From contig NZ_CP155792.1 in assembly GCF_039729015.1 (NCBI RefSeq), positions 1,632,001 to 1,696,000 on the forward strand: a stretch of DNA of 64,000 nt, in the 5' to 3' direction. Shown one piece after another: positions 62,695 to 64,000 of this stretch. The notes beneath the pieces were generated by a model that saw nothing but the letters and a program-made list of their open reading frames with translations, made no database searches and was not told where the DNA came from. Source of the DNA: Blastococcus sp. HT6-30. GTDB taxonomy: Bacteria; Actinomycetota; Actinomycetes; Mycobacteriales; Geodermatophilaceae. Both the position numbers and the translations under genes were made by a program. How positions within the stretch are numbered: the first letter of the stretch is position 1; every line of letters begins with the position of its first letter.

Positions 62695-63699
62695 TCAGCG
62701 GCGGGTGGTGCGGTCCACCAGGTCGATGGCCGTGCACAGGCCCAGCGCCATGGCCCGGCCGCTGGTGGCGCCGGTGGCGAGCAGCCGCTCGATCGCCGGC
62801 GCCAGCGGGCGCTCGCCGACCAGTCCGCGCAGGACGGCGGCGTACTCACCGCTCACCTGCCCGGCGGCCGCGTGTCGCAGCAGGGCCCGCGACAGCTCCG
62901 TGGTGCGACCGGCGGCCAGCGAGCAGACGCCGGCGGCGAACCTGTCGGCGGCCGGGTGACCCAGCAGCACCAGCCCGGCGATCGTGCCGGCCATGACGTC
63001 GTCCCCCGCCGGGGTCAGCCCCGGTCCGAGACCGATCAGCCGGGTGGCGGTGCGCAGCGCCGCCTCCAGGTCGGCGCGGCGGACGGCGCCGCGCAGGGCC
63101 GCCAGCGGGCCGCCGGGACCGGTCGGCAGCCCGGGCAGCGTGAACGAGCTGTGCGGCACGCCCTCCCCGTACAGGGTGGTGCGCAGCTGGCGGACGCCCT
63201 CGGGCAGGAGCGCCGGGTGCCCCCCGGGCAGCCGCGGCCGGGGGTCCCACCAGGAGGCCGCGCTGACCGCGAGGTCGCCGACGACGACGCGCCCGGCGCC
63301 CACCTCGGCGGGCGCTCCTGTGGGCAGGGCCACGAGCGGCCGGCCGTTGCTCGGGCGGAAGAGGACGCACCCCAGGGGGACCCGCGCGGCGTCGCTGGTG
63401 AGGACACCGACGACGTCGCCGCCGCCGCGCTCGCCCACGACCTGCACGTAGACGGCGGCCGGGCCGGTCAGCAGCACCCGTGCCGGGCGGACCGGCCCCC
63501 GCAGCAGGTCCGCCACGCCCGTGCTCGCCGCGGCGGGAACCGCGGCCGGTGCCTTCGAGGCCGGTGCCGTGCGGGCCGCGGCGCGTGCCCCCGCCCGGGG
63601 GAGGGGGATGGTCGGCAGGCCTGCGCGTGAGGCGCGGCCACGGAGTGCAGGGCCCTCACCGGGGCCGGTACGGACTTCGGTGTCGTCGATCGCGCACAT
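62695..63699 (-). CDS. DUF2877 (AllH-like) protein
   Basis: A 334-residue protein with the DUF2877 signatures GLGPGLTPAGDDVMAGTIAG, HSSFTLPG and the C-terminal TSGRAMALGLCTAIDLV. The family has been linked to the AllFGH-type oxamate carbamoyltransferase of allantoin breakdown. No partner genes (allF/allG or fdrA-like) are in the window, so the role is open. About 60 residues at the N-terminus are low-complexity Ala/Arg/Pro. ATG 63699 on the minus strand has GGAGGGCGACCC upstream. Confidence 0.75.
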   Translation of the reverse strand: MCAIDDTEVRTGPGEGPALRGRASRAGLPTIPLPRAGARAAARTAPASKAPAAVPAAASTGVADLLRGPVRPARVLLTGPAAVYVQVVGERGGGDVVGVLTSDAARVPLGCVLFRPSNGRPLVALPTGAPAEVGAGRVVVGDLAVSAASWWDPRPRLPGGHPALLPEGVRQLRTTLYGEGVPHSSFTLPGLPTGPGGPLAALRGAVRRADLEAALRTATRLIGLGPGLTPAGDDVMAGTIAGLVLLGHPAADRFAAGVCSLAAGRTTELSRALLRHAAAGQVSGEYAAVLRGLVGERPLAPAIERLLATGATSGRAMALGLCTAIDLVDRTTRR

Positions 63700-63960
63700 G
63701 GGTCGCCCTCCACCCGACGGGACGACGGAGGCCCTGGATAGACGCTCCGCCCCTCGGTCCCCCCGCCCGCGGGGACGGTGCACGCGCCTCCTGACGGAAC
63801 GCCTACCATCCAGCGAGCGGGTGGATCGAGGTCGAACCTAAGCGGCGCGTCGCACGCCCTCTTATGGCGGATGTCGCCAAGAATGGGGTTCGGCGTCCGG
63901 GGACACCTGACAGGATCCTGTGGTGTGGCACCCTGGACGACGACCGAAAGGGGATGCCTC
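63700..63960. other. Divergent intergenic region at the right end
   Basis: This holds the promoters of the DUF2877 gene (minus) and the terminal gene (plus). A perfect 12-bp palindrome ACAGGATCCTGT (63910-63921) lies 40 bases before the plus-strand start and could be an operator. No gene is seen. The GC content is lower than the coding parts around 63850-63920. Confidence 0.5.
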
Positions 63961-64000
63961 GTGACCCGGAGTGATGTGACTCAGGCCGCTGCAACTCAGG
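63961..64000 (+). CDS. Start of an unidentified gene (partial at window end)
   Basis: GTG 63961 follows a plausible Shine-Dalgarno (GAAAGGGG, 63946-63953) and opens a frame VTRSDVTQAAATQ that runs off the window. Thirteen residues are too few to identify it. The spacing and the lack of any other open frame support a real gene start. Confidence 0.5.
   Translation, partial: MTRSDVTQAAATQ

Noticed and set aside
63826-63842. tRNA-like GTCGAACCTA sequence
   Set aside because: No cloverleaf or acceptor stem can be drawn around it.

Overview
The window is a gene-dense chromosomal segment of a very high-GC actinobacterium. GTG starts are frequent, and many neighbouring genes overlap by four bases (ATGA or GTGA). 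Actinobacterial marker genes are present: bldD, the actinobacterial integration host factor mihF, a degenerate PriA, a DUF948/DUF6167 pair before alaS, and a DUF222-HNH endonuclease. Together these suggest the Geodermatophilaceae (Blastococcus, Geodermatophilus or Modestobacter relatives). That placement is an inference from gene order and style, not from a database comparison.

Layout. 1-8.8 kb: end of ruvA, ruvB, then yajC-secD-secF (Sec translocon accessory), apt, relA, and a convergent membrane-anchored cyclophilin. 8.9-16.6 kb: a metallo-hydrolase, hisS, an aldo/keto reductase, aspS, a class V aminotransferase, a broken DUF559 gene bracketed by two copies of a 70-nt hairpin repeat, and a second aldo/keto reductase. 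16.6-30.8 kb: rarA, DUF948 and DUF6167 genes, alaS, ruvX, mltG, aroE, a small prepilin peptidase, aroC-aroK-aroB-aroQ, an Xaa-Pro-type peptidase, efp, nusB. 30.9-33.6 kb (minus strand): an ABC permease/ATPase pair and bldD. 33.8-43.7 kb: the pyrimidine operon pyrR-pyrB-pyrC-carA-carB-pyrD-pyrF, led by a recognisable PyrR-binding hairpin abutting the pyrR Shine-Dalgarno. 44-53.3 kb: mihF, gmk, rpoZ, coaBC, metK, priA, def, fmt, rsmB. 53.3-56.6 kb: an accessory patch with a gene remnant, the HNH endonuclease with an in-frame 51-bp tandem repeat, a small membrane protein and a membrane-anchored universal stress protein. 56.7-62.2 kb: rpe, the riboflavin operon ribD-ribE-ribBA-ribH, hisE, hisG. 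62.2-64 kb: a subtilisin-inhibitor-like lipoprotein, a DUF2877 protein and the first codons of another gene.

How the genes work together. Most of the window is housekeeping: de novo UMP synthesis, chorismate synthesis, riboflavin synthesis, CoA and S-adenosylmethionine supply, translation start and aminoacylation, and protein export. Regulatory themes visible in the DNA are leaderless promoters (a TANNNT box 6-8 nt before a start codon), PyrR control of translation of the pyr operon, and BldD with a complete c-di-GMP signature.

I found no CRISPR array, prophage, IS element, tRNA, rRNA or convincing new multi-gene system. The most interesting observations are two families of stop-codon-proximal hairpin repeats, a class-1-type PyrD in the pyr operon, twin palindromes where a gene is usually found between pyrC and carA, a CTG start for fmt, and several gene remnants.
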